From the NCBI GenBank assembly GCA_029706075.1, contig JAINUG010000014.1, forward strand, positions 4,002,001 to 4,066,000: a DNA stretch of 64,000 bases. Direction: 5' to 3'. This document shows positions 51,933 to 64,000 of the stretch, piece after piece. The stretch comes from Aldrovandia affinis (Eukaryota > Chordata > Actinopteri > Notacanthiformes > Halosauridae). How positions within the stretch are numbered: position 1 is the first letter of the stretch; every line of letters begins with the position of its first letter. Made by a program: the position numbers and the translations under genes. The notes under the pieces were generated by a model, which did not search any database, was not told the origin of the DNA, and was given only the letters and a program-made list of their open reading frames with translations.

Positions 51933-54900
51933 CACTTTGACATGAAAAGGGCACAGTGTGGTGTGGCTTCTGAAATGGTGCCGTTTTGTCTCAGATGTGG
52001 CAGTTCCCCATCGTAGAAGCCATTCCACTTCATTTTTAACAGCCAGCGAAACCCAAAAGAAGAAAAGAAAAGACTTGGCTACCTGTTACAAAGTCATTAT
52101 AATCTCTCACCTCCTCTGTGAGGTTTCAGATCATTTTCAAGAGAAAAAGCTTCAGACAAGACGGTTTCGGAGGACAGAACCGCTACCCTCCAGAGGGAGA
52201 GAGAGAGAAAGAAGAGAGAGAGAGGTGAGAATCTGTTCTGCCTCCATCCACAGGGTGTCACTCCTCACCACTACCACCACTGCCACCCCCTCTCAACCCA
52301 GGAGACAGGGGGTGCAGTAGTTTTTGTCGTTTTGTAGCAGTAAATCCAGTCTAGTATGTATATATATATATATATACATATATATTTATATGCTATTTAG
52401 CAGACGCTTTTATCCAAAGCGACTTACAGTAATAAATGCATACATTTTTCAGTATATGTGGTTCCAGTGGGAATTGAGCCCACAACCAACCGATGCCATG
52501 CTCTACCTACTGAGCCACACAGAACCACGTGTGTGGTAGCACAGTATGTGTCGCTTTACACAGAATGGTTAGTCGTCGGGCAAAATTGACTGACATATTT
52601 CATATATGGAAATATAATTATAGATATGGAGATATGATTATACCCTGACTGCAATTTATTCTATTTATGCAAGCAATACCTGGAAGATGGATTCAAAGGT
52701 AGCAAGCTGCATTGACCTTAGGCAGCAAATTAGAGACCAGGGTGGGTGGGGGGTGGGGGGGCAGAGCATGGGTGCTGTGAACCCAGCCCCAGTAACAGAC
52801 CACATTGAGGTGCTTTCCAAACTGCACCGCCATGAAGGTGAAAATGAACCATACACACCCCACATGGGGGGGCGTTAGGAACTGACACTCTAAGCAACAG
52901 GACCAAACCGAGCGAGCGGCCGGTGACAATAACAGCCTTTGATGGCTGTCAGCCTGATTAGGCCCTGTAGATCCATGAGCACTTGCTCCACGGCGCTAAC
53001 AGCTAACCCCGACACTCAATCACCGCTGACGTCACACAGGCTGATCTGTCACAGCCGCTGGCGCTACAGTGGCACACATCTCACGGTTTAATGGGGACAC
53101 TGTAAATGAGAGGGGCAGCATGCGTTACTCAGAAAGTGCTTTTCAGGGTGTCTCAGTGTACTTCGGTGTAAATCCATGCGTTTCACTGTTTTTCATTGTG
53201 TGTTTCACTGTGTCGGCGTGTTTCTGTCTGATACATTCATTCACGTGTGTTCGTTTAAAATTCTGATCCCATGTCAAAAGGTCTGATCCCATGTCAGAAG
53301 TGTCACATAAGTGGCACGCTTTGTTCATAATTAAAACAGTCAACATGCTGCACCGCATCTGTTTCTGAGCTGGAAAGAGGTCAGATTTACCCCTGCAGTA
53401 AAAACATGCGTTCTGATGTCAATTCAGCAAACGTGGCGGCTTTCTGAGCACAAAAAGACAGGTTGTCCTGCAGCCCGTGGCAGCAGAACCAGCTCATCTT
53501 ATAGAGAAGGAATCTTATTTCCAAAGTCATGGAAGTTGATGCCAGAAGATGCAAATTGTTCCAACATCATGGCCAGTTAATTTATGTAGACGCGACTCAA
53601 GCCGCAGCGCTGTCTCACTCTAGGCCCCGGAGTTAAGGAATATGTTCTTTTGTTGCCCATTTTTATTACACATTTGTTCTTTGTATACAATACATTGTTT
53701 TAATTATATCATAAACTTCACCCCCAACATCCCTATTAGGTCGTTTCTACAATAAGCCATCATGGCAGATTGAATAAAAGGCCTTTTTAAATAAAGCAAG
53801 CAATATTTGTTTTAGTTTACATGTTTCTATTTTAGGGTATGCAGGGTATAAATATGATCTGTTGCACAATGTTTGGAAGGAGTCCAATTGGCCTTTTACT
53901 CAAGACATTGTTGTTCTTAAGGAAGTCAAGAACTCCTTGTTTATGGTACTACATAAGACCTTCCCCAGATTATTTCTTAATTCAGAAAGCCGTGATGAAC
54001 TTGTTGATTACCCTCAGTTGCTGAGGGTTATCCAGTTTTTTTCTTCTAAGTGTGTGCACATACTATTTGAGTGTCTTATAGTAAAGAAAGTGACAATCTT
54101 GCATTTGTTAGTTTCAGTTTTGTAGTTATCTAAGCTTTTTCCTTAACTCCTTACATTTGTTTTTCAAATATGGGGTGCCAAACGTAAAGTAATCCTTTTA
54201 TTTCCCACAGGATTCAGGCTGTCGGAGCCTTTTTCCTATGACATAATTGACATATTAAATAGACCTTTTCATCCATATTTTCAGATTTAATTGATATCTC
54301 TAAAGATATAATTACTTTCTAAAATAGAAATTAAATGTTAAATCTGGAAAATTTCAAAAAAAAAAATGTAGTAAAAAAAATACATTTAACACCTTATATC
54401 TAGATTTCAGAAATAAATATTTAGTGAAAGAATATTTAGATTATATCTTACATTTTGGTTCTCCAAAATCAAGATTTAATATTTAATGATATATTTAACT
54501 TAAAGTTAAATATTTAGCACATTTAAAAAAATAAAAAACATTAATAAACAATTACCTTGTATCTTTAATGTTGGATTGCAAACTAAATATTATACAGTTA
54601 TTACAATACTAAACATTATCTTTAGTTTAATTATTTTCAAAGATATACTAATTAGTCAACCAGATAGCAAGCTAGCTGGTGGAGAAAATGGCCAGCCAAG
54701 TGAAAGGGGCCAGCCTGTTTATTCCCGCTTACAATTTAAAGAAACATTTGCTAACCAATGAGACAGAAGTATCGTTAATTTTGGCCAACATGATCAGTTT
54801 GTGATAATTGTGTGGTTGTATTGGCGATTAGTCCAGTTATTTCTGGTGCCCTTGTCTTTTACGTTCAAGAAGTTCAGTGTTGACAGGCAGCCAGCTAGAT

Positions 54901-55879
54901 AGCAAGCTGGCTGTTTGATTAGATATATGGCTGGCTAGCTACCTAGCTAATGTGACTGAAGTTAACATTATCTAGCATAATTAGCTAAACAAATACAGTA
55001 TTATTGATTAAACTCAGCAGTTCATTGGCCGCCGGGGCTCATTGTGATAGCTAGCCGGTTCACGTTATCAACCTGGGGACCAGCAGCAGCAGGTGTGTTA
55101 GGGTTCGTTAATACTGTATTGAGTGTCAGGCTAGCATGGGATAATCATGTCTCCGTTAAGTCTTAACACATTGACATGGTTAGGGGCGGCCTCCTTCTCC
55201 ACTGTGAGGGTAAGGCATCTAGTAGTGTTTAGATTTTAAGATTATTTGTTGCTTGCTTTGTTCTTGGCTGTTCTGTCTGGAGCCAAGCTGTAGGACTTTT
55301 TCTGGTCTGCGTTGGTGTGTTCCTGATGTTTCTGTCTTTCTGAGGTACAGAGTAATGACTGTGATCAGGAACAGGGGTTAGTGACTTAACAGCGAACGCC
55401 CTGAAGGAGAACGGGACTAGGTCTGTGACCGCAGAGTCGACCGTACTGTTGCTTCGGTGAGCTGTGTGTGCATCTTCCCAAGGAGTCACCTAACATAATG
55501 CCATTGACAATAGATCAAGATATAGATCAAGGCCACACTCAGAACTGCAACAAGTTCTTGGTGTTTTTGCTGATCCAGACATCAGAATTTTCATCTGGCT
55601 GATTCATTAAAATTTGAGTTTGCTGAATTGTCTCCAAAAACATGCCTATCCCCTTGTGCACTGATGAAGTCAGGCCGTGTGCCTCCCTGAACATTCCGAT
55701 TACCACAGATCAGGGCACTCCCCAGAGCCTGAGAGGGGAAACCAGCGCTGTCATTATCTTTCATAGCAGCACAGAGTATAATGACATCATCAATAACAGC
55801 AGCAACATCAATAATTATATTGGTCATGAAGTCAGAGATTAAAATCGTAGGAGTGTGACTGTGTATATAAATGTAAAGT
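51933..55879. other. intergenic, no gene recognised
   Basis: Contains a TA/TATATA patch (52359-52390), a SINE (52391-52523), a short GTCTGATCCCATGTCA direct repeat (53280), A/T-rich DNA at 54160-54660, and AGCTAGC-rich DNA at 54655-55000. Open frames near 53862-54125 match nothing I know. Confidence 0.4.
52391..52523 (-). mobile_element. tRNA-headed SINE, near full length
   Basis: On the minus strand it reads TGTGTGGCTCAGTAGGTAGA GCATGG (head with A box), GGGCTCAATTCCCACTGG (B box), ACCACATATACTGAAAAATG and the tail GTAAGTCGCTTTGGATAAAA. Same family as 22206/23000 and 25290. Confidence 0.9.
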
Positions 55880-56345
55880 GTCTTAATAGGGCATTGGGCC
55901 ACCACAAGCTGCCAGAACAGCTTCAATGTGCCTTGGCTTAAATTAAACAAGTGTCTGGAACTCTATTGGAAGGATGCAACACCATTCTTCCATGAGAAAT
56001 TGCATTTTGTTGATGGTGGTGAAAAACACTGTCTCGGGCGCTGCTCCAGAATCTCCCATAAGTGTTCAATTGCATTAATATATGGCAACTGAGACAGCCA
56101 TGGCATGTGGTTTACATAGTCTACATGCTCCTCAAACCATTCAGTGATTCGTGCCCTGTGGATGGGGACATTGGCATCCCGGAAGAGACCACTCCCATCA
56201 GGAGAAATGTTTCACCATAAGTTGATCACTCAGAATAGCTTTGTATTTATTGGCATTTAGCTTGCCCTCTAATGGGGCAAGAGTGTACCTAAACCATGCC
56301 AGGAAAATGCACCCCACACCATAACAGAGCCACCAGAACCATTCA
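55880..56345 (-). mobile_element. Tc1-like element, transposase C-terminal half
   Basis: The minus-strand reading gives GSGGSVMVWGAFSWHGLGTL, LPLEGKLNANKYKAILSDQL, IHRARITEWFEEHVDYVNHM and AIEHLWEILEQRPRQ, the catalytic half of a Tc1 transposase (second Asp region and the NPIEHLW-type motif). The frame is broken near the end. It is a different family from the Tc1 that starts 80 bp downstream. Confidence 0.85.
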
Positions 56346-56427
56346 TTTACTCAAGTGTTTCCTTTAATTTGGCAGTTACTTGTAAGCTTATATACTTATA
56401 TGTATATATTTTATATATATATATACA

Positions 56428-57621
56428 CACCGATCAGCCACAACATTAAAACCGCTGACAGGTGAAGTGAATAACATTGATCATCTCGTTACAATGGCAC
56501 CTGTCAAAGGGTGGGATATATTAGGCAGCAAGTGAACAGTCAGTTCTTGAAGTTGATGTGTTGGAAGCAGGAAAAATGGGCAAGCGTAAGGATCTGAGCG
56601 ACTTTGACAAGGGCCAAATTGTGATGGCTAGACGACTGGGTCAGAGCATCTCCAAAACGGCAGGTCTTGTGGGGTGTTCCCGGTATGCAGTGGTTAGTAC
56701 CTACCAAAAGTGGTCCAAGAAAGGACAACCGGTGAACCGGCGACAGGGTCATGGGCACCCAAGGCTTATTGATGCGCGTGGGGAGCAAAGGCTAGCCTGT
56801 CTGGTCCGATCCAACAGAAGAGCTACTGTAGCACAAATAGCTGAAAAAGTTAACCCCTTGTGAATGCTGGCTCAAACCCCTTAAGATACAGCAAAAAATT
56901 AATTTAATTTTTTTTTTTTTTTTTTTAATTCAGGCAATAAGGGGTTAATGCTGGCAGAACAGAACACACAGTGCATTGCAGCTTGCGGTGTATGGGGCTG
57001 CATAGCCGCAGACTGGTCAGAGTGTCCATGCTGATCCCTGTCCACCGCTGAAAGTGCCTACAATGGGCACGTGAGCGTCAGAACTGGACCATGGATCAAT
57101 GGAAGAAGGTGGGCTGGTCTGATGAATCACGTTTTCTTTTACATCATGTGGATGGCCAGGTGCGTGTGCATCGTTTACCTGGGGTCCTGGCATTCATGTG
57201 GATGTTCCTTTGACACCTACCACCTACCTAAACATTGTTGCGGACCAAGTACACCCCTTCATGGCAACGGTATTCCCTGATGGCAGAGGCCTCTTTCAGC
57301 AGGATAATGCGCCCTGCCACACTGCAAAAATTGTTCAGGAATGGTTTGAGGAACATAACAAAGAGTGTTGACTTTCCCAGATCTCAATCCGATCGAGCAT
57401 TTGTGGGATGCGCTGGACCAACAAGTCTGATCCATGGAGGCATCACCTCGCAACTTACAGGACTTAAAGGATCTGCTGCTAACGTCTTCATGCCAGATAC
57501 CACAGGACACCTTCAGAGGTCTTGTGGAGTCCATGCCTCGACGGGTCAGAGCTGTTTTGGTGGCACGAGGGGGACCTACACAATATTAGGCAGGTGGTTT
57601 TAATGTTGTGGCTGATCAGTG
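56428..57621 (+). mobile_element. Tc1-like element, near full length, inactive
   Basis: The left end CACCGATCAGCCACAACATT AAAACC mirrors the right end (GGTTTTAATGTTGTGGCTGA TCAGTG), flanked by TA-rich repeats on both sides. The transposase starts at 56576 ([40 protein letters not shown]): a homeodomain-like bipartite DNA-binding region. It resumes after a 91-bp insertion and reads WSDESRFLLHHVDGQVRVHR (first Asp), then FQQDNAPCHTAKI-like (second Asp) and IEHLWDALDQQ. Besides the insertion, the frame changes at least once near 57360-57380. Confidence 0.92.
56854..56944. mobile_element. 91-bp TTAA-type (piggyBac-like) MITE inside the Tc1
   Basis: TTAA lies exactly on both sides (56850-56853 and 56945-56948). 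The ends are CCCCTTGTGAATGC and, reverse complemented at right, CCCCTTATTGCC. The middle is A/T-rich with a run of about 20 T. Removing it together with one TTAA gives GTTAATGCTGGCAG, which fits the normal Tc1 sequence. Confidence 0.85.
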
Positions 57622-57698
57622 TATATATATATATATATACACACGTTACTCTCTCTCTCAGTGTCTGTGAAGAAAGAAACATCTCGATTGTACAGATT

Positions 57699-58046
57699 AT
57701 TATTTTTTTTTTTTTTAAAAAGATTTTGTTTCTGAATTTATCCCATTTTCTCCCAATTTAGTAGCCAATTACACCCGCTATTTTATGTCAATCCGCCCCT
57801 AGTAATGTGAGTTCGCTGCCATAGTCCTGCGACCAGTAGTGACAAAGGCGAAGTAACGTCTCCTCCGAGACGGCACTCACCAGGCTGTTGACCGTAACCC
57901 GGAACTACAGGGCCACTCTTATGCGCAGTGAACGTCATGTCGGCTTCTCCCCCCCTCCCTGGAGCGGACAGCCAATCGCCGCCCCTGGTGGCACTCCCGG
58001 CCAGAGCCGACTCTGGCGAGACGGGGAATCGAACCCCACGGGAGGC
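57699..58046 (-). mobile_element. tRNA-headed SINE with head deletion
   Basis: Reversed relative of the SINE at 13883 with the same body and tail (CTCCCAATTTAGTAGCCAAT at 57751). CTCGATTGTACAGATT (57683-57698) and CTCGAATGTACAGATT (58047-58062) flank it, 15 of 16 matching. About 40 bases between the B box and the 5' end of the tRNA head are missing, removing the A box. Confidence 0.9.
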
Positions 58047-58062
58047 CTCGAATGTACAGATT

Positions 58063-58799
58063 TACTGGTGGAAGGCGGAGCTAATACCGGTGCTAACCGG
58101 TCTGAATGCATTTAAGTTCATCTGCAGCCCGGCGCTCCGGCAAATTTATAACCAGTTGTGACCAATACAATTTACTGTGATATACTCAAACTGGCTGTAT
58201 TGGCTGGGGATTACCTGGCCGACACCATCTGTGCCAGCTCCTGTACTGTGCCCGACCATGGCTCAGAACATGTGCCAACCATATCACGCAAAACAGAACT
58301 AGAGGGTCAAATGGTTGATTGTCATTATTTGTTTCTATCGGCAGTTTACAGTAAGAGGACAGCGTTCAGAGCAGGAAAAACTATTTGAGAACGAGAGACT
58401 CCTTCCTGTCCAGACATTTGACAGTTAGGGAATTACAGAGAGGTCCATCATTGCATAGTTATCAGTAAGCACTTGTAATATTTTGTATGATTGCATTAGT
58501 TGTGGCAATCTTGTTAGATTGGATTTAATGACACATTACATTGAATTAATATATAACCATCAGATTTTCAACAAAGCAAATACCAAATTGTACCATTTAG
58601 TTGCAAACGTCTCACATACAGCAGGCCTCCAACACTGTGGCAACAAATTGGCTTCAGAGTGAAGAATTAAAGGTTTTACTACTTGAGTCACCAGGAATAA
58701 GTATTTACCTGTGCTTAAAAAATTTAAATTAAAATCAATCGCCCTCCCCCTCCCCTCCCCAACCGTAATCCCAGCCTCCTCAACCATATGGTGCACTAG
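58063..58799. other. intergenic, no gene recognised
   Basis: Unique-looking DNA. No coding similarity or transposon ends recognised. Confidence 0.4.
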
Positions 58800-58965
58800 C
58801 CATCCCTGGATTTAGGGAAGGCTGGTTTGAGGAGGGATGGTTTAGGGAAGGCTGATTTCAGAGATGGCTTTAGAGAAGGTTGTTTTAGAGAAGGTTGATT
58901 TTAGAGACGGCTGTTATAGGGGAGGTTGATTTTAGAGTGGGTTGTTTTTGGGAAGGCTGTTAAGG
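58800..58965. repeat. degenerate 20-bp tandem repeat
   Basis: GGGAAGGCTGGTTT, TTTAGGGAAGGCTGATTTCA, TTTAGAGAAGGTTGTTTTAG, AGAGAAGGTTGATTTTAGAG and similar words follow each other at roughly 20-bp spacing. Confidence 0.8.
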
Positions 58966-61914
58966 CATTTTGGCAGTCTGGAGGAACAAACAGTGTGCTG
59001 GTGTCAGCCGCGCTCGTAAATTAAATTCACAACCGTCCGCGGCACGTCGTAGGAGTGACACACGGCCAGAGTCAACTCGGCAGAGGAAGCTCGCTGAAAT
59101 AAAAAAGCCCTGTGAAGTCCTCCCCCCACCCGCCCCGCCTTCCAGAACATTCTGTTTCTTTTACGAGCGAACAAGTTTGATGTGGTGCTGTGTGGTTTTG
59201 CAGTCAGGGCGAACAGCTGTTTGGCAGCACAGACAGAATCCTGGTAACGTACAACAGCACATGAGCCTCTGTGTTCTGGCACTCAGCACAACCCGAATCA
59301 GAAACACATTAGCCTAATCCCACGCAGCCCACCACTAACACAAGACAGATGGCGAAGCATAAACCGCGCATCATTAATAAATACATTCCTACATTAGAGG
59401 CTTTACAAAGTATGGCAACATCATCCGGCCAATTTCTGCATTCATTACGATCCTTTATTCTTCACTTGTGTATGTGGGAGCGAGTATGTGTGTGTGCGCG
59501 TGCGTGTGTATATGTGTTTGTGTATGTCCGTGTGTTTGTCTCTGTGTGTGGGTATGTGTGGGAAGTGGGGGTCAGGCAGTTTGTTACAGATAAAAGCACT
59601 GTCACTATTCCATATGGTGTCCAAACTGCAATGGAATCAGACAGTGGAAATGGCCGAGAGAACTTATGATGTTATGTCTGTAATGTTGGTACTGTATGTT
59701 CATCGGTCTTGGAAAGTGGAAACGAATACTTCCATTGATGAGGTGGGGGGTGGAGTAAGTGCCTCCATAGCTGGCGTTCAGATGGCGCGTGTGTTTTTGC
59801 TCAGAGACGTTCCGGCTCTCATTGTTGGGACACCACGTCGCAAACTCTTTACTGACTTAATGGGAAACAGAGCAACCAATCACAGCTCAGGATGTTAGGA
59901 GGATATGATTTCACCGTTCCAAAGAGCGGAGTTTCAGCCAAATGAAATAAAAATGGGGCGGTCTGACCAGCCAAAGTCCATTAAAATGTCATAACAGACA
60001 AACTTTCCCCTCTTTATCCTGGATGAGCAAAATATATTCCTTTATTATGAATATATTTATAATTATTTTTAAATATATTCCTTTATGTCCAGCAGGCCCA
60101 ATGGCTGGGAGGAGGAGTCAGACCTTGTGGCAAGACCTCGGGGGGGCGGGGCTTGCTGACACAGAGAGCATGTCTCCATGACCTCTTGACCCTGAGGCTG
60201 ACTAATTCACAGCGTGAAAACTGATCAACCTTCTCTTCTCCATCTTCCATGATAGCAGCAGCTGTATTTCCATTAGGATGAAACAATGTGAACTTGGAGC
60301 ATCCGTGCTAACGAAATGTAGGCTACTGTCAAACTTCAGGAGAAAGTGAAGTGCTGGACAGTGAAAAATCTGGTCCTTTTGGGCTGAATACCCACCCTGT
60401 ACTGCAAGGGCACCTCAAATCTGATGCCATTAATTTTAATTCCTCATATGTCACTGCTCCAGGAGAGGGCAGGAGAGTCTGAACTCACATCGAACTCTGT
60501 TATCTTTAATTATCTTTAATCATCTCTGAGCAACTGAAGCCTGATATTCTTCCTGTTAAATGGAGGGAGGATTCCCTCGGTCCTACTACTGAGCAGGTGA
60601 ACCCCACAACCACCATCCCGTAACATGATTGGCTGTCATTATAAGATGTCAAACTTGTTGTTGCTTGCAGAACTGGACCGTTCCTGTATTTTATTATGCT
60701 GTTAACACGCGGTCTTAGTTATGTGCAGTCTTCATTCACTTTTTTGCTCTGTAGAATACAGGCGGCCATTTTGTCAGTAACGCTGGAACACAAGCCGGGA
60801 GCCTGAGCTCACCCCAACACTAACGCTAAAGGAGAACGCGATCTGCTCTTAATCTGTGCTTAATAAAATGTTGCAGAGTAGTTTACATAAAACCCCAAAC
60901 TACCAAATAGAGATCTGGCAGACCGGTATTTGAGTGCACGGAGCGGTGCCCGAGGGTGGCATGGCAACAACCGAACCCCAGATCACGCCATGCGTGCGTC
61001 CTGGGAAAGGAGGCGCTGAGTTTTCCATGTCTCTGTGCAGCGTCGTCCAACCCCCCCGCCGGTCCACATAAACTTTACAGAATTACACAGAGCTCAGACC
61101 TCCAGCGGCGTGGGAATCGTGCGCGTCGGCTCCACAACCTCGAGCGAACTCGAACGCAACCTTTCCCAGTCGGGCCAGCGTGAGCGCCGTGGTGTCGGCA
61201 GGATGACTCACCGCCCACGTCCCCGTTTCACCCCCCGACTGAACAAGACGCAGAGGCGCCACTGGCATTCACATGCAAATGAGCCTCCATGACAACAACA
61301 ACACGCCATCACGCAACATGACCGAAGGGGATCAGGAGATCGTTACAGGTGAGCGCCACCACATTTAACTGCACAGATTACAGCTGCAACAAATTACTAC
61401 GTTTATTACATGTTTATTAAATACATAACACATAAATACATATCAGTTAAGTTTTCTAGGAGAAACCAGAGGCCATTAATCAATGTCCTAGGCATAGAAC
61501 TGTTCTTATGGCCTTGTCATATACACTTAGTGCACCTTTAAGTTACTCTGAATAAGAGTGCCTGCTATATGCCTGATTGCAAATGTAAAGGACCAGACAA
61601 CTTTTCCCTCACTGCTCCTGTCTCAGAGATGGGGGGGGCTCTGACCAGGTGACAGGTGTGTGTGGGGGGACACACACAGGTGCACAGCTTGTGCCTGCAC
61701 AGCCCTGGGGAGAAATACCTGTCAGCAGGGAAATCTGTCTGGTCTGAGCCAATGAGCATTGTCTGATAGACAGCAGGCTGAGGTAACACCATGCACAACT
61801 GCACAGGGCCCTCTGGTGGCCACAGAGGAAACTATGCATCTCAACCTGACTGTCCCAATCACAGCTGTGGGCTGTCTCCCAGTACACAGAGTACGTCTAT
61901 GGATGTGTCCATGC

Positions 61915-61977
61915 GTGTGTGTGTGTGTGTGTGTATGATAGAGAGAGAGGGTGTGTATGTTTGTGTGTGGATGGGAG

Positions 61978-62018
<41 letters not shown>
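61915..62018. repeat. TG microsatellite in two blocks
   Basis: TG runs at 61915-61934 and 61980-62018 are separated by GAGAGAGAGG and GGATGGGAGAGAG. A degenerate TG region also lies at 59487-59560. Confidence 0.9.
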
Positions 62019-62020
<2 letters not shown>

Positions 62021-62727
62021 TATTTTGAGTATAATTAGTTATTTCATAGATATTTGTCGCACACAAATCCAAATCCAACTGCAAGATGCAGGGATGTGAG
62101 TAACATCTTGGGCCGGAATCCTGCTCTCAGCTCTGCATCTTCCAGGAATCCAGGGGTGAGGTGAACGCAGGAGGGAGCAGGTGTTCAAACGGACAAATTA
62201 TTAAGTGCATAGTTTTCAAGAACGAACTCTCCATGGCAACCCTTAAACACAGCATTAACAGTTTCGCTGTTGGCTGAGCCAGGAATTAAATCACAAATCT
62301 GGCCTCTGATGGGCACTTTCCCCTGAGCCACTCTGGTTTTACTCCAGGGAACAGGAGAGACAACTACAGACGGAATGGTTATGTGTTCCCTGGTCTTGTG
62401 TGAGGGACATTATTTTCCATATTTGTTTTGGTGGCTTGGCTTGCAGGGTTTGGGGTGGGGGGTTCAGGTGTTACTCCCATCCAGTACCAAGCATCATGCT
62501 CTTTTTAAGGGAAATTCTTATTAAGTTATTCATATTTACACTAGCCATTCATTTCACCTTTGGTGCACAATTTATGTATCAAAATATATCTATTCATGAC
62601 CCTGAAAAATTCAGAGCAAGGAAATCAAATATGATTAAATTATATAGCACATTCCTCTCAGCTTAAGCACTCACACTGGCACAGACACGCACATACACAT
62701 GAATGCATACGCACACACATGCGCGCA

Positions 62728-62730
62728 CAA

Positions 62731-62761
<31 letters not shown>

Positions 62762-62775
62762 CATATACACACACA
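62728..62775. repeat. CA/TA microsatellite
   Basis: CACACACACA followed by TATATATATA and CATATACACACACA. Confidence 0.85.
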
Positions 62776-63479
62776 GGCAAGCTTTGATGTTGGGCTCTTT
62801 ACAGGAAACAATGCAAATTACATTTACGAGTGGAGTTTTTTTTTTTCATTAATGAACAGTACTTCAGGGAGCATAAAGGCAAGAGGCATATAATTTCTGA
62901 ACTATTTGAATTGCTAATTAGAATCTGTACAGGAGGTGTATTTCTAACGCAGACAATTACAGCGGCTCATAAGTGTTTGCCTTACAGTTGCTAATTACTG
63001 CTGGAGCCAATTAATTGCCGTCGACTTTTTGTATTCTTTTTGCTTATCGGCGGTTAATATTTACATTTATAATGAAGACAAAATTGGCAAACAGTGTGTC
63101 ATTTTGTAATGAACAATTTCGGTGTCTAAACAATGAGCGCATTATCTGCTTGGCGCCCTAGGAGCGAGGCTGATTAGCATATGTTCTTTTTCTCTCCCTC
63201 TCTCTCCCCCGGCGCTCTTTCCCCTTCTCGTGGGTGTGTTTACTCTCCGCGTGGAGGAGCCGCTCTGACACTTGCCGGATTCAGAGAGCAGATACGCCGT
63301 TTACACGCTTCACTGGAGTGCGCAGCGCCGTCTTAAGGTTTGGCACGGCGAACCTCATTTTCCGCTTTTTAACGCGCGCTTGTTTTTTTGCGATTTTAAA
63401 TGGTTAAACTGCTACGATCCACGCTTCCTGTACACTTCAAAAACGGCAATATGGCTACAAAGGACTGAATGTCTCCAAG

Positions 63480-63975
63480 GTTAGAATTAATTCATAAATC
63501 AATCAAAAGCTTTATTTATGCAGGGAAGCCCAACCGAGACCGAAGCCTCATTTGCAGTGGGGCCCTGCTACAAGGCACACGTAAAAACATAATATCAAAA
63601 ATAATAATAAGAGATAATACAACACATAAGACAGACAGACCTGAACAAATCAAATACACTTTATATTCATATAAAACATGTACAACTTTCGGTGTGTTGG
63701 GCATGTAAAATAGTTTTGAAATTCCTCAAGGGTACCAGATACTGTATCAATGCAGTTTTTAAAGTTATTCCAGATATGGTGCGCATTAAAATGGAAAGCT
63801 TTCTTGCTAAAATCTGTTGAGGAGAATGGAACTTCTAGAACTAGACAATCTTAAGTATGAGTGCTGTACGTAGTGCGTCTGACTGTCAAGAGAGATGAGA
63901 TGAATGGAGGTCATTTTTGTGAAAGGGCATTGTAAATGAACAGTAAAATATGCTGTTTTCTTCTCATAGAGAGGG
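63480..63975 (-). mobile_element. LINE 3' end
   Basis: The minus-strand reading gives a LINE C-terminus with breaks (KAFHFNAHHIWNNFKNCIDT, VSGTLEEFQNYF), then an untranslated tail (GTGCCTTGTAGCAGGGCCCC, TTCCCTGCATAAATAAAGC). The AATAAA in the tail and 5' truncation fit a LINE. It may extend past the window end. Confidence 0.65.
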
Positions 63976-64000
63976 AAGACCAGCCAACTTTTGAGTAAAG

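Larger units (their letters stand above)
58966..63479. other. intergenic, no gene recognised
   Basis: Includes TG tracts (59487-59560, 61915-62018), a CpG-rich patch (60930-61270) and a low-repeat block (62890-63200) with TTGCTAATTAGAATC, CAATTAATTGCCGTCG and GCGGTTAATATTTAC. The CpG-rich patch has no promoter-linked exon that I can see. Confidence 0.4.

Noticed and set aside
53862-54125. 87-codon frame (HNVWKESNWPFTQDI)
   Set aside because: No family recognised and no supporting gene context; kept only as intergenic.
60930-61290. CpG-rich patch as promoter of a new gene
   Set aside because: No convincing exon or splice donor follows, and the frames there overlap without domain similarity.

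Overview
The window looks like teleost fish nuclear DNA. It carries one vertebrate host gene split by GT-AG introns and a dense mix of repeats typical of ray-finned fish: tRNA-headed SINEs, 5S rRNA-headed SINEs, L2 and other LINE 3' ends, Tc1-like, hAT, PIF/Harbinger and ISL2EU-type DNA transposons, and long CA, CT and TA microsatellites. The species cannot be named from sequence alone.

Positions 1-17430 hold the 3' part of a Groucho/TLE co-repressor gene on the + strand. The exons from 8197 to the stop at 16864 encode the end of the CcN region, the SP region and the whole WD40 propeller. Several residues favour TLE3 (tle3) over TLE1, TLE2 and TLE4. The 5' exons (Q and GP regions) are not in the window, so positions 1-8196 are read as intron. 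That intron contains a hAT-type MITE, an L2 tail, an unrecognised two-copy minus-strand coding unit (2619-3967), a 73-bp tandem repeat and a foldback repeat. The exon for the third WD40 blade carries a scrambled, frame-breaking stretch at 12756-12780, and a diverged partial copy of the next exon lies just upstream of that exon.

Positions 17430-64000 contain no recognisable host protein gene and look like the gene-poor flank downstream of tle3. The DNA alternates between transposon fossils and low-repeat blocks rich in homeodomain-type TAATTA/ATTA cores (about 24040-24440, 32290-32760, 38110-38540, 45690-46110, 49570-50760 and 62890-63200). These blocks are candidate regulatory sequence by appearance only.

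The most informative structures are mobile elements with readable history. A Harbinger-like MITE split one SINE and was itself entered by a second SINE (22206-23104). A TTAA-type MITE sits inside a Tc1 element (56428-57621). An ISL2EU-like element (47718-48984) interrupts a minisatellite and keeps the first exon of each of two convergent genes: a THAP-domain protein and a second protein. A 1.8-kb hAT derivative (29435-31245) has a perfect 8-bp target duplication and a complete two-exon 58-codon reading frame. A 342-bp segment appears twice with no difference seen (34157 and 34606). No retrovirus, LTR element, Polinton or CRISPR array was recognised.
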